Shown here: positions 36,905-47,090 of the stretch, in pieces
Position numbering within the stretch: the first letter of the stretch is position 1
Layout of the letters: each line of letters opens with the position of its first letter
NCBI GenBank assembly: GCA_022606425.2
Contig: JAHDVF020000208.1
Coordinates: 358,501 to 422,500, forward strand
Direction: 5' to 3'
Source: Lepidostoma basale
Taxonomy: Eukaryota; Arthropoda; Insecta; Trichoptera; Lepidostomatidae
Length of the DNA stretch: 64,000 nt
Notes under the pieces: generated by a model
Told to the model about the DNA's origin: nothing
What the model saw: only the letters and a program-made list of their open reading frames with translations
The model's database searches: none
Made by a program: the position numbers and the translations under genes

Positions 36905-37760
36905 CCTACCTACCTAACCCTCCTAACCATCACGCCATTTCCGTAGGCAGAGAGGATGGATCGCCACACTGGCCTGTCCTGGCATACCTCTCGGGCTTCC
37001 TCTACATTCATACATCGTACCATGCACGCACGTCGATTATTCCGACTTCGAATGTGGCCGCCTTTTAGTAATAGATTAATTTGGTCATGCCATGTTTTCC
37101 TCGGTCGTCCTCGGCTTTTTTTCCCACTCACGCTGCTTGTGTACAACTTTAAACCATTCTACTCTCATCCATTCGTTCCATATGTCCGAACCATCTCAGG
37201 GATCCTTTTTTAATTTTGTTCATGATGCAGTCATCTGCCTTACATTTCTTTCTTATTTCATCGTTCGGTATTCTATCATACAACGTTTTCCCGCATATTC
37301 TTCTTAGTGATCTCATTTCTACGGCGTTTATTCTGCTTTCATCCTTCTTTTGCCAGCTCCAAGCTTCACTTCCATACATGAGGGTTGGCACTAGAACTCC
37401 ATTGTGTACTGCCATCTTTACTTCTGTGGATATATTTCTATTTGCAGTAATGACTTTGAGTGGGCCATTTATTTTATTCCCAGCACCAACCCTCCTTTCG
37501 ATGTCTTTCTCCATTTTTCCGTCTCTTTTAAACATACTTCCCAGATACGTAAATTCAGTAACTTGCTCCAATTTCTCGCCCATCGCACTTATATCACAAA
37601 TCGTCATACATTCTTCTTTCTCGAAAACCATAACTTTAGATTTGGACACATTCATCACAAAGTCACTCTTTTTGCATGCCTCATACATCCTTGACACTAA
37701 GACTTGCAATTTTTTTTTACTGTCAGCGATTAACACAGCATCGTCTGCATTGAAATTTTT
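36905..37760 (-). pseudogene. LINE-A 3' half, best-preserved long copy
   Basis: The minus frame 37149..37736 is open for 195 codons: ADDAVLIADSKKKLQVLVSR (just at the RT catalytic box), MNVSKSKVMVFEKEECMTIC, VTEFTYLGSMFKRDGKMEKD, RVGAGNKINGPLKVITANRN, PTLMYGSEAWSWQKKDESRI, GSLRWFGHMERMDESRMV. A frameshift then leads to the 36910..37146 frame GKKSRGRPRKTWHDQINLLL and the end. Reversed tail CTACCTACCTAACCCTCCTA. Truncated at the FADD box. Confidence 0.82.
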
Positions 37761-38119
37761 TTAATAAAAATAAATCTGTAATCATTTTTTTAACATGGAC
37801 TATGGAGCAAAGTGAGACTGGGGCGACGCAATCTGGGGTATCGCTCATGGTCTAGTGTACACAATATATAAAACCTAAGTATTTGCAAATAAGATATTAT
37901 ATATCTACAACAGTGGCGGTTGTAAGCATACTATTTCACAAATAAAACAAATATGCACATAAATATACATAATGTTTCACAATGTATTAAATATAAAAGA
38001 ATCTCATAATAATGACGAAACCTGTCACTTAATTACAATATATTATAACTTCTAGAATAGAAACGTTGAAATAATACGAATGAAAATATAAAATACATTA
38101 TCTATCTATTACATTAGTT
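37761..38119. other. Unassigned AT-rich DNA
   Basis: Nothing recognised. Confidence 0.3.
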
Positions 38120-38235
38120 ATCTTCAGGCGTTATCTAGCAATGTAAGATAATTGCGTAGCCTTTCACATTGCATTAATAAAAATTTTCTGCTTAATGCTT
38201 ACCCCTAATCTTAATAGATGGCGCTAGTGTAGATT
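38120..38235 (+). repeat. Dispersed repeat paired with 8690..8815
   Basis: GCGTTATCTAGCAATG, GTAGCCTTTCACATTGCATT, ATAGATGGCGCTAGTGT; followed 50 nt later by a repeat-G copy. Confidence 0.55.
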
Positions 38236-38284
38236 GAACAAAAATATGTGAAGTGTTCCTCAACATATTATCATATATGCATCT

Positions 38285-38535
38285 TTCAAAAATTTGTCAG
38301 ACGTGGTGGTCGTAAGAAGGGCGGAAAGGGGAATGTTGTTAAACATAAAGCGATCGCTTAACCCAACCAATGATAGGTCCATAAGTCCTGTAAGCGCCTT
38401 GACCACCATATTCTGTTTCCAAAAAACAATTTACATCTTCGTCTCTATTGAGATAAAATTAATCCTTATAAAAAATAATTTATCCGCAATGGGTAAAATC
38501 CAGTATTTGTCGACAAGTATTTGTATACATTCAAA
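38285..38535 (+). repeat. Repeat-G copy
   Basis: TTTGTCAGACGTGGTGGTCG, AAAGCGATCGCTTAACCCAA, GACCACCATATTCTGTTTCC, GTCTCTATTGAGATAAAATT, GCAATGGGTAAAATCCAGTA. Same order as 39452, and inverted in part at 49283 and 58778. Confidence 0.6.
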
Positions 38536-39075
38536 ATGTTGTATAATAAAACTTCTAGAAAAAATACGTTTTAATTCGTATTCATTTCTTAGGATATTTG
38601 ATGTTAAATAATTCCTTAGAAAGGCGAAACCTGTCATTCCTATAAACTATAATAAAAATTCTATGAAAAAGACGTTTTCATTCATATTATTACTAAGGAT
38701 ATTTGGCATAATATAATGCCTTATAAAGGCGAAACATGTCATTCTCATAAACTATAATAAAATTTCTATGAAAAAATCGTTTTCATTCTTAGTTTTACTT
38801 AGGATATTTGCCATTTGATTATGCTATAGAAAGGCGAAACATACATTTCCATAAACTATAATAATCTTCAACAATATAAAAAACGACGTTTTCATTCGTA
38901 TTAATTATAAGGATATTTGAAATCTCATAATGCCTTAGAAAGGGTAAACATGTCATTCTCATAAACTATAATTAAACTTCTAAAACCATAGTTTTTTATT
39001 TGTATTAATTTATTAGATTCGACATTCGGTAATTCCTTAGAAAGGCGAAATATATCATTCCCATACATATATTCC
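38530..39075. repeat. Tandem array of about five ~110-120-bp repeat-H units
   Basis: Each unit holds TAAAACTTCTAGAAAAAATA-like text, CGTTTTCATTCGTATT, AGGATATTTGACAT, ATGCCTTAGAAAGGCGAAAC and ATGTCATTCCCATAAACTAT. Units differ by about 10-20 %. Confidence 0.75.
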
Positions 39076-39092
39076 CATTCCCATACATAGAT

Positions 39093-39445
39093 TATTTCAC
39101 CTGCCACTGTGTAGAACCAATCTACCTAAGGTAATGCCCGTGGGCAGGGCAATAATCCTATTAAACCGCATCTCTTCGGATGTGGACATTTTTCACGATA
39201 GTGAGGCTACCCTCAGAAAACATCTATCTCTTAAATAATGTGTTGTTCTTCTTATTGTTTCTAATTACTTATTCGGTCTTTATTTTTTAAATATCTAGTG
39301 TTTTTGTTGTTGTTGTGTTTTTGTCTATTTTTAAATTTCATAATTGTATTTACTGTTTAAAAGAATTTTTTGTTGTATCCTACCTGTATAGTCATAAGCG
39401 CCTTGGTTATATACTGTAATGTTTGTGATTTAAAATAAATAAATT
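39093..39445 (+). pseudogene. LINE C-like 3' end
   Basis: Encodes YFTCHCVEPIYLR-like text and PVGRAIILLNRISSDVDIFH, TLRKHLSLK before a stop, then a 3' UTR with GTGTTTTTGTTGTTGTTGTG and an end of AAAATAAATAAATTGAAATA. It is related to LINE-C but with a different 3' UTR. Confidence 0.6.
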
Positions 39446-39451
39446 GAAATA

Positions 39452-39612
39452 AACGTGTGACGTGGTGTTCGTAAGAAAGGCGTAATGGGTAATGTTGTAT
39501 TACATAAAGCGATCGCTTAATCCAACTAATGACAGGTCATAAGTCCTGTAAACGCCTCAACCACCATATTCTGTTTCCAAATAATTAACATCTTCGTCTC
39601 TAATTCAAAAAT
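39452..39612 (+). repeat. Repeat-G copy (partial)
   Basis: GTGTGACGTGGTGTTCGTAA, AAAGCGATCGCTTAATCCAA, CCACCATATTCTGTTTCCAA. Confidence 0.6.
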
Positions 39613-39995
39613 ATTTACTACCGGACAGATTAATACAGTTTTGAGCTTATTTTATATCTAGTTAAAGCAGCTCTGTTAAAACGAAAGGTCAGCTGTGGTG
39701 ACCTGTTGAGCGCTGAAGGTTTGACGTAAAATTTGATGGTTATTTTGATTGTATTCCACCTAGAGCGAGGGAGGGAGGCATTAGACGACATAATGTGTCC
39801 GTTTTATCTCCAGGACCCCTCGCTGTGTGACCCTCCCTTCAAGGGATGTACAGTACGCCGTGACGGAAGTATATTTTAAGGGGGAGGGATCCCAACTTTC
39901 GTGTGGAAATCTAAAACTTATTTCACGTAGAAATAATAACAAACACGCATGTTTTTATTACTGTTTTTTATTTATGATTATTTACTTTTAGTCCA
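39613..39995. other. Unassigned, partly GC-rich DNA
   Basis: 39690..39905 is noticeably more GC-rich (GAGCGAGGGAGGGAGGCATT, GACCCTCCCTTCAAGGGATG) without an ORF or repeat match in the window. Confidence 0.35.
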
Positions 39996-40045
39996 TTCTT
40001 TCTGCCTACACTTTCGGGGAGACGGCGTGATGGTTAGTTAGTTAG
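39996..40045 (+). repeat. LINE-A tail scrap
   Basis: CTACACTTTCGGGGAGACGG, then GATGGTTAGTTAGTTAG. Confidence 0.65.
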
Positions 40046-40084
40046 TTAGTTTACTTTTAGTAGTTTGTTATTTGTTTTTTTATT

Positions 40085-40552
40085 TGTTACCTACCCAAAA
40101 AAGCTAGAATGGCAGTGCAAAATGGTGTTCTTATGTAAGGAAGCGAATCATGGAACTGGCAAAAGAGAGGATGAAAGTAGAATAAATGCAGTAGAAATGA
40201 GATCTCTTAGACGAATGTGCGGAAACTCTGTGTATGATGAAGTGTCGAATGAAAATATAATAAGTGAATGCGGTGCGAATGATGGTGTTATGAACAAAAT
40301 AATGAAAGGATCATAAAGATGGTTTGGACATATGGAAAGAATGAATGAAGATAGAATGGTAAAACGTTATATGTTAACGGTGTAAATGGAACCAGAAATA
40401 GAGGAAGACCGAGGAAAACGTGGCACCATCAAATAAATCAAATATTTAATGTCGGCCACGTGAGGAGTCAGAGAAATCAACGCGCGTGCATGCCACGATA
40501 TATTAATGTTGAGAAAGCGAGAGAAATATGTCAGGAAAGAAAAGTGTGGCAG
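40085..40552 (+). pseudogene. LINE-A 3' third, joined to a SINE1 head
   Basis: MRSLRRMCGNSVYDEVSNEN, ECGANDGVMNKIMKGS, RNRGRPRKTWHHQINQIFN, ending at EICQERKVWQS; directly followed by SINE1 sequence in place of the LINE end. Confidence 0.75.
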
Positions 40553-40622
40553 TCGCCAGGAATCGAACCGGGGACCTTACGTTTGGCAGTTATAGCTCTT
40601 ACCACTCTGCCACGAAGGTCAT
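40553..40622 (-). repeat. SINE1 head only
   Basis: Minus: GACCTTCGTGGCAGAGTGG, then GGTTCGATTCCTGGC; body absent. Confidence 0.75.
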
Positions 40623-40734
40623 GTTTTTATGAATTAATCATCTCAAGGGCGCTGCTCCATGTTTAAACTTACTGATAGACCACATTTTTAGTACGTGGCC
40701 TGTGCCTGATGCCGTCAATATATATCAAAACGTT

Positions 40735-40852
40735 TGAAATAAAATCAAATCAAATCAGTTTACTTTCTCAACAAATATGACAAACAATATTAATTAGTAA
40801 GGCATCTCTTGAGTTGAGGTAAAATATAATATATACAATGTAATACCAGGAG
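40735..40852 (-). pseudogene. LINE-C 3' UTR/tail only
   Basis: Plus view AATAAAATCAAATCAAATCA, GTTTACTTTCTCAACAAATA, GAGTTGAGGTAAAATATAAT, matching the 23881 copy. Confidence 0.65.
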
Positions 40853-40938
40853 AATCAAGCCATAAAACAGGTCAGGACCTTCAAGTATCTAGGCATAGAC
40901 CTGGTGGGAGTAAACAAGGCAGCGGCAATCTCTGCTGC
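40853..40938 (+). pseudogene. LINE-E fragment, first part (split by LINE-A)
   Basis: RTFKYLGIDLVGVNKAAAIS, then the target site TGTAAAATCCAC (40939..40950). Resumes at 41198. Confidence 0.7.
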
Positions 40939-40950
40939 TGTAAAATCCAC

Positions 40951-41197
40951 AAACAAACAAAAACAAACAAACCATCACGCCGTTTCCCCGTAGGGGTAGG
41001 CAGAGAGAATGGACCGCCACACTACTCTATCCTGGCAAACCTCTCTAGCTTCCTCCATATTCGTACAACGAGTCATACATGCACGCCGATTCTTCCGACT
41101 TCTAACATGACCAACCTTTATATTTTGGTTAATTTGGTCATGCCATGTTTTCCTCGGTCTGCCTCGACTTCGTACCTCAGAAAGTAAACGTTAATGA
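40951..41197 (-). mobile_element. LINE-A 3' fragment with 12-bp target duplication
   Basis: TGTAAAATCCAC occurs exactly at 40939..40950 and 41198..41209. The insert is 247 bp: a reversed (GTTT)n tail (AAACAAACAAAAACAAACAA) and the C-terminal end (GMQSRGRPRKTWHDQINQNI-type text, CQDRVVWRSILSAYPYGETA). A well-delimited 5'-truncated retrotransposition event. Confidence 0.85.
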
Positions 41198-41440
41198 TGT
41201 AAAATCCACAATATGGAAAAACAAAGACATGGCCTATCTATAAAGCATGCGTAAGACCAATAATAACAGATGGCGTCGAAGCAAGGGCAGACACAGTAAG
41301 GACCAAACAAGTTTTGAGGACTTTCGAGATGAAGACACTCAGGACGATAGCAGGCAATATACTGAGAGATTGCGTTAGGAAGACCAGCATTAGAGAGTGA
41401 TGTGAGGTTGAGGATATTTCCGAATTGAGGTTAATATAGA
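41198..41440 (+). pseudogene. LINE-E fragment, second part
   Basis: STIWKNKDMAYL-type text, CVRPIITDGVEARADTVRTK and MKTLRTIAGNILRDCVRKTS, up to EVEDI; ends without a tail. Confidence 0.7.
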
Positions 41441-42069
41441 GCGCAAATGTACCGAGAAGCAAAATATTAATTTTTAAAATGATTGATCAAGAACCTTTTA
41501 AGCCAGAGTGTACCCAAATTCAAAAAATCTTGAAAGATGCTTTTGAAAAAAGCGCCTGCGCTCCCGCACTTGACGAGAGACGCTCACTTAACCGCTCATA
41601 GCTTCAGAAGGAACTGAAACATTTATTTGAAACTTGGAGAGCACATTTTTGAATAGTTTTACTAACGATCTATGGAATAATATTTTTTTTCGTCTAAGCC
41701 TATTTCCCCCCTTAAGACCAGCAAGCAGAGATTTACTAAAAATTGGCTACGTTTCCTTCATACAGCACTCTGTTTTAAAACACAATACACTGGACACTCG
41801 CCATGACGAATTTTAAATAGTTTTTTAAAGCATTTACAAGGCTTCACTTTTATGCGTGAAGTTCCGTCAGAAACAATCGAACTTTCTGTCACAGAGCGTA
41901 TACGGTTTGTCAGTGTATAGAGGAAAGAGTGGGAAGGAATGGTTGGTGGATGCACTCACAAGATTAACTTTAATATTGGATACACTTCCAACCGCGCTCC
42001 CACTGTGTTGTTGGTATATCACCTTCTTCCACACACACCATGCAAGGATTTTACAACATCGACTCGCTA
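41441..42069. other. Unassigned DNA
   Basis: Several short open stretches (41634..41816, 41856..42080) with no recognised motifs. Confidence 0.3.
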
Positions 42070-42235
42070 GAATGGCATGACCAGATTAATCAAATTTTAA
42101 AGGAATGAATGGATGAAGAAAGAATTGTTAAGAAAACGTATGGAGTACAGGGCCGACCTTTAAAATTTAATTCATTTGATCATGCAAGTTTTATCCTCGG
42201 TCTCCCATGATTCCGTACTCCATTCACGGCGTTAA
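42070..42235. pseudogene. Scrambled LINE-A scraps in both orientations
   Basis: GAATGGCATGACCAGATTAA and TCAAATTTTAAAGGAATGAA on plus (WHDQINQILK) are followed by inverted HDQMNQILKVG-type text. Confidence 0.55.
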
Positions 42236-42580
42236 AAGGCCACACCTCCTGACACGACCGCTCAACCGTCGGGTCTGACAGCGGTTGACCCGACAATTGG
42301 ATCGTGTGTAGGCTTGTCGGATCATGAAAACTCTCAGGTCCGACCGTCAGGTAGTCGTATTACGTTGGCGTGGAATAGCCTCCATGTTAGTATTAAGTAT
42401 GAGGATACTGACGTTAAATTTAAGAAACTTCTAAATACTGCACTGTTCGGTCAGTCATTTCCTAGTGCGCCCTTGGAGTAATTGATTTTAGAAAACGGCG
42501 CACTAAAAATACAAATCACCGGAATAATAATAATAATCATAATAATTAACTTATTGAACGCTAAGGCATTAACATTGTGG
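42236..42580. other. Unassigned, locally GC-rich DNA
   Basis: 42240..42380 (GACCGCTCAACCGTCGGGTC, CAGCGGTTGACCCGACAATT) has short internal inverted repeats; no gene seen. Confidence 0.35.
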
Positions 42581-42584
42581 AATT

Positions 42585-42770
42585 CCATAGTAATATACTT
42601 AGGAAATTGAAAATAACTTTGTTTAATCCACTAATTAATAAAAAACACGACATGTTTCGGAGAGTTTTCCAAGATGGAGGTATCTTCCTAAACATGTCGT
42701 GTTTTTAATTTTTTTTTTAAATAATTAGCGGATTAAACAAAGTTATTTTGAATGTCCTAAGTATATTATA
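42585..42770. repeat. Inverted pair of hammerhead-like GGAGG hairpin repeats
   Basis: Left arm AAAAACACGACATGTTTCGG is the inverse of right arm CTAAACATGTCGTGTTTTTA. The centre reads CCAAGATGGAGGTATCTTCC. Outer parts (AATAACTTTGTTTAATCCAC and GTGGATTAAAC-like text) also mirror each other. Confidence 0.65.
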
Positions 42771-42774
42771 ATAT

Positions 42775-42965
42775 TTATTGTTTCTTGAACAATGATGTAA
42801 AAAAATAATAAGAATGAAAACGTCAGTTTTCTAGAAGTTTTATTATATTTTATGGGAATTCCATGTTTCGCCCTTGTAAGGCATTATCAAATGTGACACA
42901 TAAAATATAATAAAACTTCTAGAAAACTGACGTTTTCATTCGTATTAATTATATCATAATAATTG
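42775..42965. repeat. Repeat-H inverted repeat
   Basis: GAATGAAAACGTCAGTTTTC, TAGAAGTTTTATTATATTTT and ATGGGAATTCCATG on the left; AAAATATAATAAAACTTCTA and GAAAACTGACGTTTTCATTC on the right. Arms of about 75 bp enclose the TTTCGCCCTTGTAAGGCATT core. Confidence 0.75.
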
Positions 42966-43254
42966 GTACTAACTTCATTGTCAACGACCATTTTTGGTTT
43001 CAATCATATTTTTTTGTTTCCAACGACATTTCTTAAACGACTTTGTTACCTGCACCAACATTTTTTCGACGTCATTATCCGTTTGGTTATCCGCTGTGAA
43101 CATGCTACCTAAATGTTAATTTGTTAAAGATATTTTAAAATAATTATTGTTTTTAATAGAAATTTCTTGGTAGAAGTTGATTTTAAATAATGAAAACAAT
43201 TTATTTTATAGCTGTTAATGAAAAAACTTTGTTTTTATAACACAATTGTATTTT

Positions 43255-43400
43255 ATTTTACGACAGCTGTTTCATCAACCAATGCTGACATAATCAGGTG
43301 TTACAATAATATATCAAATGTCAAATTTTCTTCTGGTGATGGCAGCAAGCTGCCGAAACAGGTCAAACATAAACACAAGTCGAAGCACACTAAATTCATA
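43255..43400. repeat. Two hammerhead-like hairpins, head to head
   Basis: Minus copy (43262..43300): CACCTGATTATGTCAGCATT, GGTTGATGAAACAGCTGTC. Plus copy (43340..43375): CTGGTGATGGCAGCAAGCTG, CCGAAACAGGTC, with a GGCAGC/GCTGCC stem. Confidence 0.5.
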
Positions 43401-43849
43401 ATAATAAAGAAATTTTTTATACTTTCTTTTTTTTGTTTTCATTATTTAAAGATATTTTGTTTTGAACATAATGATTGTTACCTGTTTTGATATCTCCTGA
43501 ATATTTTTGTAATTATGTAAATTTTGCAAAATGTTTTAGTTAAATGTATACAAAGTATATAAAAAAGAAAAAGACAAAGAAAACATCTACAACACAAAGT
43601 ATGGCGAACATAGAATAAATGTTTAAGTTAATTTTATGTTTTTGTATTTTCTGAATTTTTTTTGTAATAATGTAAATTTTTTGAGATGTTTTAGTTTCTT
43701 AGTTTGTGTTTTGATATTTCTTGACTGGTTTATGATTGTTGAATGTTTGTATGTAATTATTTAATATCTAAACTGTCCTGTTGTCCCATAAATAGTATTG
43801 CACTCATAGGAATACAGTATAAATATTAAATAGTCCATTGTTTTGGTCA
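43401..43849. other. AT-rich DNA, nothing recognised
   Basis: 43218..43490 contains a 90-codon open stretch dominated by AT-rich codons; I do not call it a gene. Confidence 0.35.
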
Positions 43850-44130
43850 AAACACTATGATACTTCAACATTATTACGGTTAAAATTTGAAAACACTGTT
43901 ATAATATCAAAATTTCGTTTTATTCACTGAGAGTGTCGCGACAGTTGTTTTGCCAACCGATGTTCGCATCATCAGGTGTTACAATAAACTAAAGTATTTG
44001 CTACTTTACTTAACTAAAGTTTAAACAAAAGTTCAATTGTTACTTTACTTTAGTTTATTGCAACACCTGATGATTCCAATATCGGTTGGCGAAACAGCTG
44101 TCGCGACACTCTCAGTGAATAATAGAAATT
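43850..44130. repeat. Long inverted repeat with CTGATGA hairpins
   Basis: The left arm (43915..43996: TATTCACTGAGAGTGTCGCG, CATCATCAGGTGTTACAATA) is mirrored by the right arm (44050..44125: TTTATTGCAACACCTGATGA, TGTCGCGACACTCTCAGTGA). On plus the right arm contains CTGATGATTCCAATATCGG, then TTGGCGAAACAGCTGTC. Confidence 0.7.
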
Positions 44131-44136
44131 GCGATT

Positions 44137-44652
44137 GAAAATACAATGGTGTTCTTGTGCCGACCCTTATGTATGGAAGTGAAGCATGGAACTGGCAAAA
44201 GAAGGATGAAAGTAGAATAAATGCAGTAGAAATGAGATCTCTAAGACGAGTGTGTGGCAAATCTGTTTATGATAGAGTGACAAATGCAAGTATAAGAAGT
44301 GAATGTGGTGCGAATGAAAGTGTTATGAACAAAATAAGGAAAGGGTCATTAAGATGGTTTGGACACATGGAAAGAATGAGTGAAGACAGAATGGTAAAGA
44401 AGGTATATGTAAACGGCGTGAACGGAGCTAGAAATAGAGGAAGGCCGAGGAAAACGTGGCACGATCAAATCAATCAAATATTGAATGTCGGTCACGTGAG
44501 GAGTCGGAAAAATCGACGTGCGTGCATGACAAGATGTATGAATGTAGAGGAAGCGAGAGGCGTATGTCAGGACAGAACAGTGTGGCGTTCCATTCTTTCT
44601 GCCTACCCCTCCGGGGAGACGGCGTGATGGTAAGTTAGTTAGTTAGTTAGAT
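44137..44652 (+). pseudogene. LINE-A C-terminal 156 codons intact, with (TTAG)n
   Basis: Open from 44157 to the natural stop at 44627: PTLMYGSEAWNWQKKDESRI, MRSLRRVCGKSVYDRVTNAS, RKGSLRWFGHMERMSEDRMV, GRPRKTWHDQINQILNVGHV, RACMTRCMNVEEARGVCQDR, SILSAYPSGETA. The tail is GTAAGTTAGTTAGTTAGTTA. Best reference for the group-A C-terminus. Confidence 0.85.
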
Positions 44653-44682
44653 ATTATAACAGTGTTTTAAATTTTAACAGTA

Positions 44683-45284
44683 TTCTTCTTCTTCTTCTTC
44701 TCCTTATAGACCTTTGGTCTGTTCCTGAAATCAGGCTGGCCTCTCTTGGGAGGTTGACTCCCAACTATCTCTCCATCTCTTCGGCGGTCTTCCGGTGGGA
44801 CGGCAGCCGGCAGGAATCTGATGCGCCCCAGCGTGTGGGATTCTGGTGGGATCCATTCTCTGTACGTGCGCATTGTATCTTCTGCGTTGTCTGCCCCATT
44901 TCACGACATATTCCACCTTGCAGATCTCGCGGATAGCCGTGTTCCTCACCCTATCTCGAATCGTCCTTCCTGCTATCATCCTCATCTTCCTCATCTTTGC
45001 CACTCGTACTTTAGCCTTCGTTCTTGTGGTATCCGCTCTGGTCTCGAATGGTATATGTCAGTATAGGCCTTACGCAGGTTTTATATATTCTGACCTTACT
45101 GTCAGTTCTCATATACTTGTTTTTCCATATTATATCCTTGAGACATCCTGATACCGCCGAAGCCTTGTTGACTTGTTCCATTATTTCACTGACAAGATAA
45201 TTTTGACTGAGCAGATCCACTCCCAGATATCTAAACTTTGCAACCTGTTTCAGCATTCTGTTATTTAAGGATAACCTGCATCCT
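44683..45284 (-). mobile_element. LINE-E 3' fragment with 13-bp target duplication
   Basis: AATTTTAACAGTA is at 44670..44682 and again at 45285..45297. Minus: MLKQVAKFRYLGVDLLSQNY, VNKASAVSGCLKDIIWKNKY, RVRNTAIREICKVEYVVKWG, RRYNAHVQRMDPTRIPH, RPTGRPPKRWRDSWEST, then a GGAGAAGAAGAAGAAGAAG tail. Two frameshifts; 602 bp. Confidence 0.85.
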
Positions 45285-45297
45285 AATTTTAACAGTA

Positions 45298-45749
45298 ATA
45301 GTATAATTATTATATGTCTATTAAATAATGAAAAATAGACATAACAGACACTTGCTCTAAGTTCTCCTGATTAGTGTAGTAGCAAAATACAATACTATGT
45401 AACGTAATTATACATTTGTATAGTTATATCAAACCTTCGGATTCACGTTCACGTACACGTAACGACCGTAACAAAGTTTCAAATTGGTTTTATCCACGCC
45501 CATTAAAGTTTTAACTGCAATGGAAACTCAACCACAAACATGTCTTCATAATTCAATATTTTCTTGATAAATCCATCAGAAAACATTTCGTGATCTCTTT
45601 TCTTGTAATAACTATTTTAAAAATATAACTAAAATAAATTACTTTCGTATGAAGCACTTAATTTTTGGTGTGACATTATTAAATAAAATAATAATATTAC
45701 ACTTCTAAAATTTGTATATAAACCAATTTATTCGTTATAAACAGAATAT
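45298..45749. other. Unassigned AT-rich DNA
   Basis: Nothing recognised. Confidence 0.3.
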
Positions 45750-45812
45750 ACTGAAGTACCCCGACGATACTCCGGCGGGAGCAAAACCGGTTGTTGTTTA
45801 TAACAAATAAAT
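45750..45812 (+). repeat. Hairpin repeat with CTCCGGCGGGAG stem
   Basis: CCCCGACGATACTCCGGCGG, GAGCAAAACCGGTTG. Same stem, inverted, at 62895..62935 (CCCGCCGGAG). Confidence 0.5.
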
Positions 45813-46018
45813 GTCGACCTTCGTGGCAGAGTGGTAAGAGCTCTGACTTCCATACCGAAGGTCCCGGGTTCGATTTCCGGCGATGGCAGTGGGATTGTCA
45901 CACTGTCTTTGGTCTGGTGTAGAATTCTCGTGACAATGAAATGCCAATAGATTGGCTACCATCACATGTCGTAAGAATCAATATAATAGCTTAAATAAAT
46001 TGTGTACAGTAATTGTTT
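45813..46018 (+). repeat. SINE1 copy
   Basis: GACCTTCGTGGCAGAGTGGT, B box GGTTCGATTTCC (one change), body, 3' end at TGTGTACAGTAATTG. It follows directly after the hairpin repeat at 45750. Confidence 0.85.
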
Positions 46019-46029
46019 TTTTTAGTTAA

Positions 46030-46180
46030 AATCCACTAATGTTTTCATTTCCGAACGGTTTCGGCAGCTCGCGGCCATCTTATGGTCAGATGTTCGAAGT
46101 CGTAGATTGACCAGAAGATGGCAACGAGCTGCCGAAACCGGTCTAAGACACAAACATTAGTTGATTTTAACGAAATATAC
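46030..46180. repeat. Inverted pair of hammerhead-like hairpins (GGCA/TGCC type)
   Basis: Left inverse arm: TAAAATCCACTAATGTTTTC, CGGTTTCGGCAGCTCGCGGC, CATCTTATGGTC. Right arm: GACCAGAAGATGGCAACGAG, CTGCCGAAACCGGTC, AACATTAGTTGATTTTAA. The stem GGCA/TGCC has been kept in both while the loop changed. Confidence 0.65.
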
Positions 46181-46199
46181 ATTTTAAATAAATTTTAAC

Positions 46200-46440
46200 A
46201 AAACTTTTTATAATTAATACGAATGAAAACATCAGTTTTCTAGAAGTTTTATTACATTTTATGGGAATGACATGTTTCGCCCTTCTAAGGCATTATCAAA
46301 TGACATTTGATATACGTAATGCCTTAGAAAGGCGAAACATGTCATTCCCATAAAATATAATAAAACTTCTAGAAAACTGGCGTTTTCATTCTTATTAATT
46401 ATTAAATATAGAGTTTTACATCATTCTTTAAGAAACAATA
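46200..46440. repeat. Repeat-H inverted repeat (best copy)
   Basis: Left arm from TAATACGAATGAAAACATCA through TAGAAGTTTTATTACATTTT, ATGGGAATGACATGTTTCGC and CCTTCTAAGGCATTATCAAA. Right arm from GTAATGCCTTAGAAAGGCGA through ATGTCATTCCCATAAAATAT to GGCGTTTTCATTCTTATTAA. The arms of about 95 bp are nearly complementary. Confidence 0.8.
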
Positions 46441-46662
46441 AATAAAACATTTTATTTTCATTATTTACAATGAACTTCTACCATGAAATATCGAATAATA
46501 AAATTAACTATTTTAACATTTTACTACTTGTTTTAAAAAAATACATGTGAGACAAGATTCAAAATTTATTTTTAGTTTCAATTCTAGGGATAAATTAGCA
46601 TCTAAGTCTATGAACGTCTTTTCTGATTCTTTCTTCTTTCACATTTTTATATACAACATATA

Positions 46663-46868
46663 ATTTGAACCCTATTACTGTATACATTTTTAGTTATTAA
46701 TTCTCATGATATGTGATAGATAACTAATCTATCGCCATTTTATTGTAACGTGAATTTAACACCAGATCAAAGACAGTGTGACAATTACACTGTCATCGCC
46801 GGCAATCGAACCCGGTACCATCGGTGTGACAGTCATAGGTCTTGCCACTCTACCATGAAGGTCGTCAT
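46663..46868 (-). repeat. SINE1 copy, minus
   Basis: Minus: GACCTTCATGGTAGAGTGG, GGTTCGATTGCC, the body GTGTAATTGTCACACTGTC, end near AATAGGGTTCAAAT. Confidence 0.8.
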
Positions 46869-46875
46869 TCATGTA

Positions 46876-47090
46876 TACAACAGGTTATTTGAACCAAATT
46901 ACTGTATACATTTTTTAGCTATTGATTCTCAAGACATGTGATAGGTAGAAAGCTTATCGCCATTTTTATTGTCACGTAAATTCTACCGGATCGGCGAGAA
47001 TTTTTTTTTACACAGTCAATGTTGTGAATCGAACCCGGGATTTTCGGTCTGGCAGTACAAATTGTTGCCACTCTGCCACGATTGTGAACA
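46876..47090 (-). repeat. SINE1 copy, minus, in tandem with the previous one
   Basis: Minus: ATCGTGGCAGAGTGGCAACA, GGTTCGATTCACAAC. A T-run replaces part of the body at 46993. Diverged. Confidence 0.7.

Noticed and set aside
43218..43490. 90-aa ORF as a gene
   Set aside because: AT-driven composition and overlap with the hairpin repeats.
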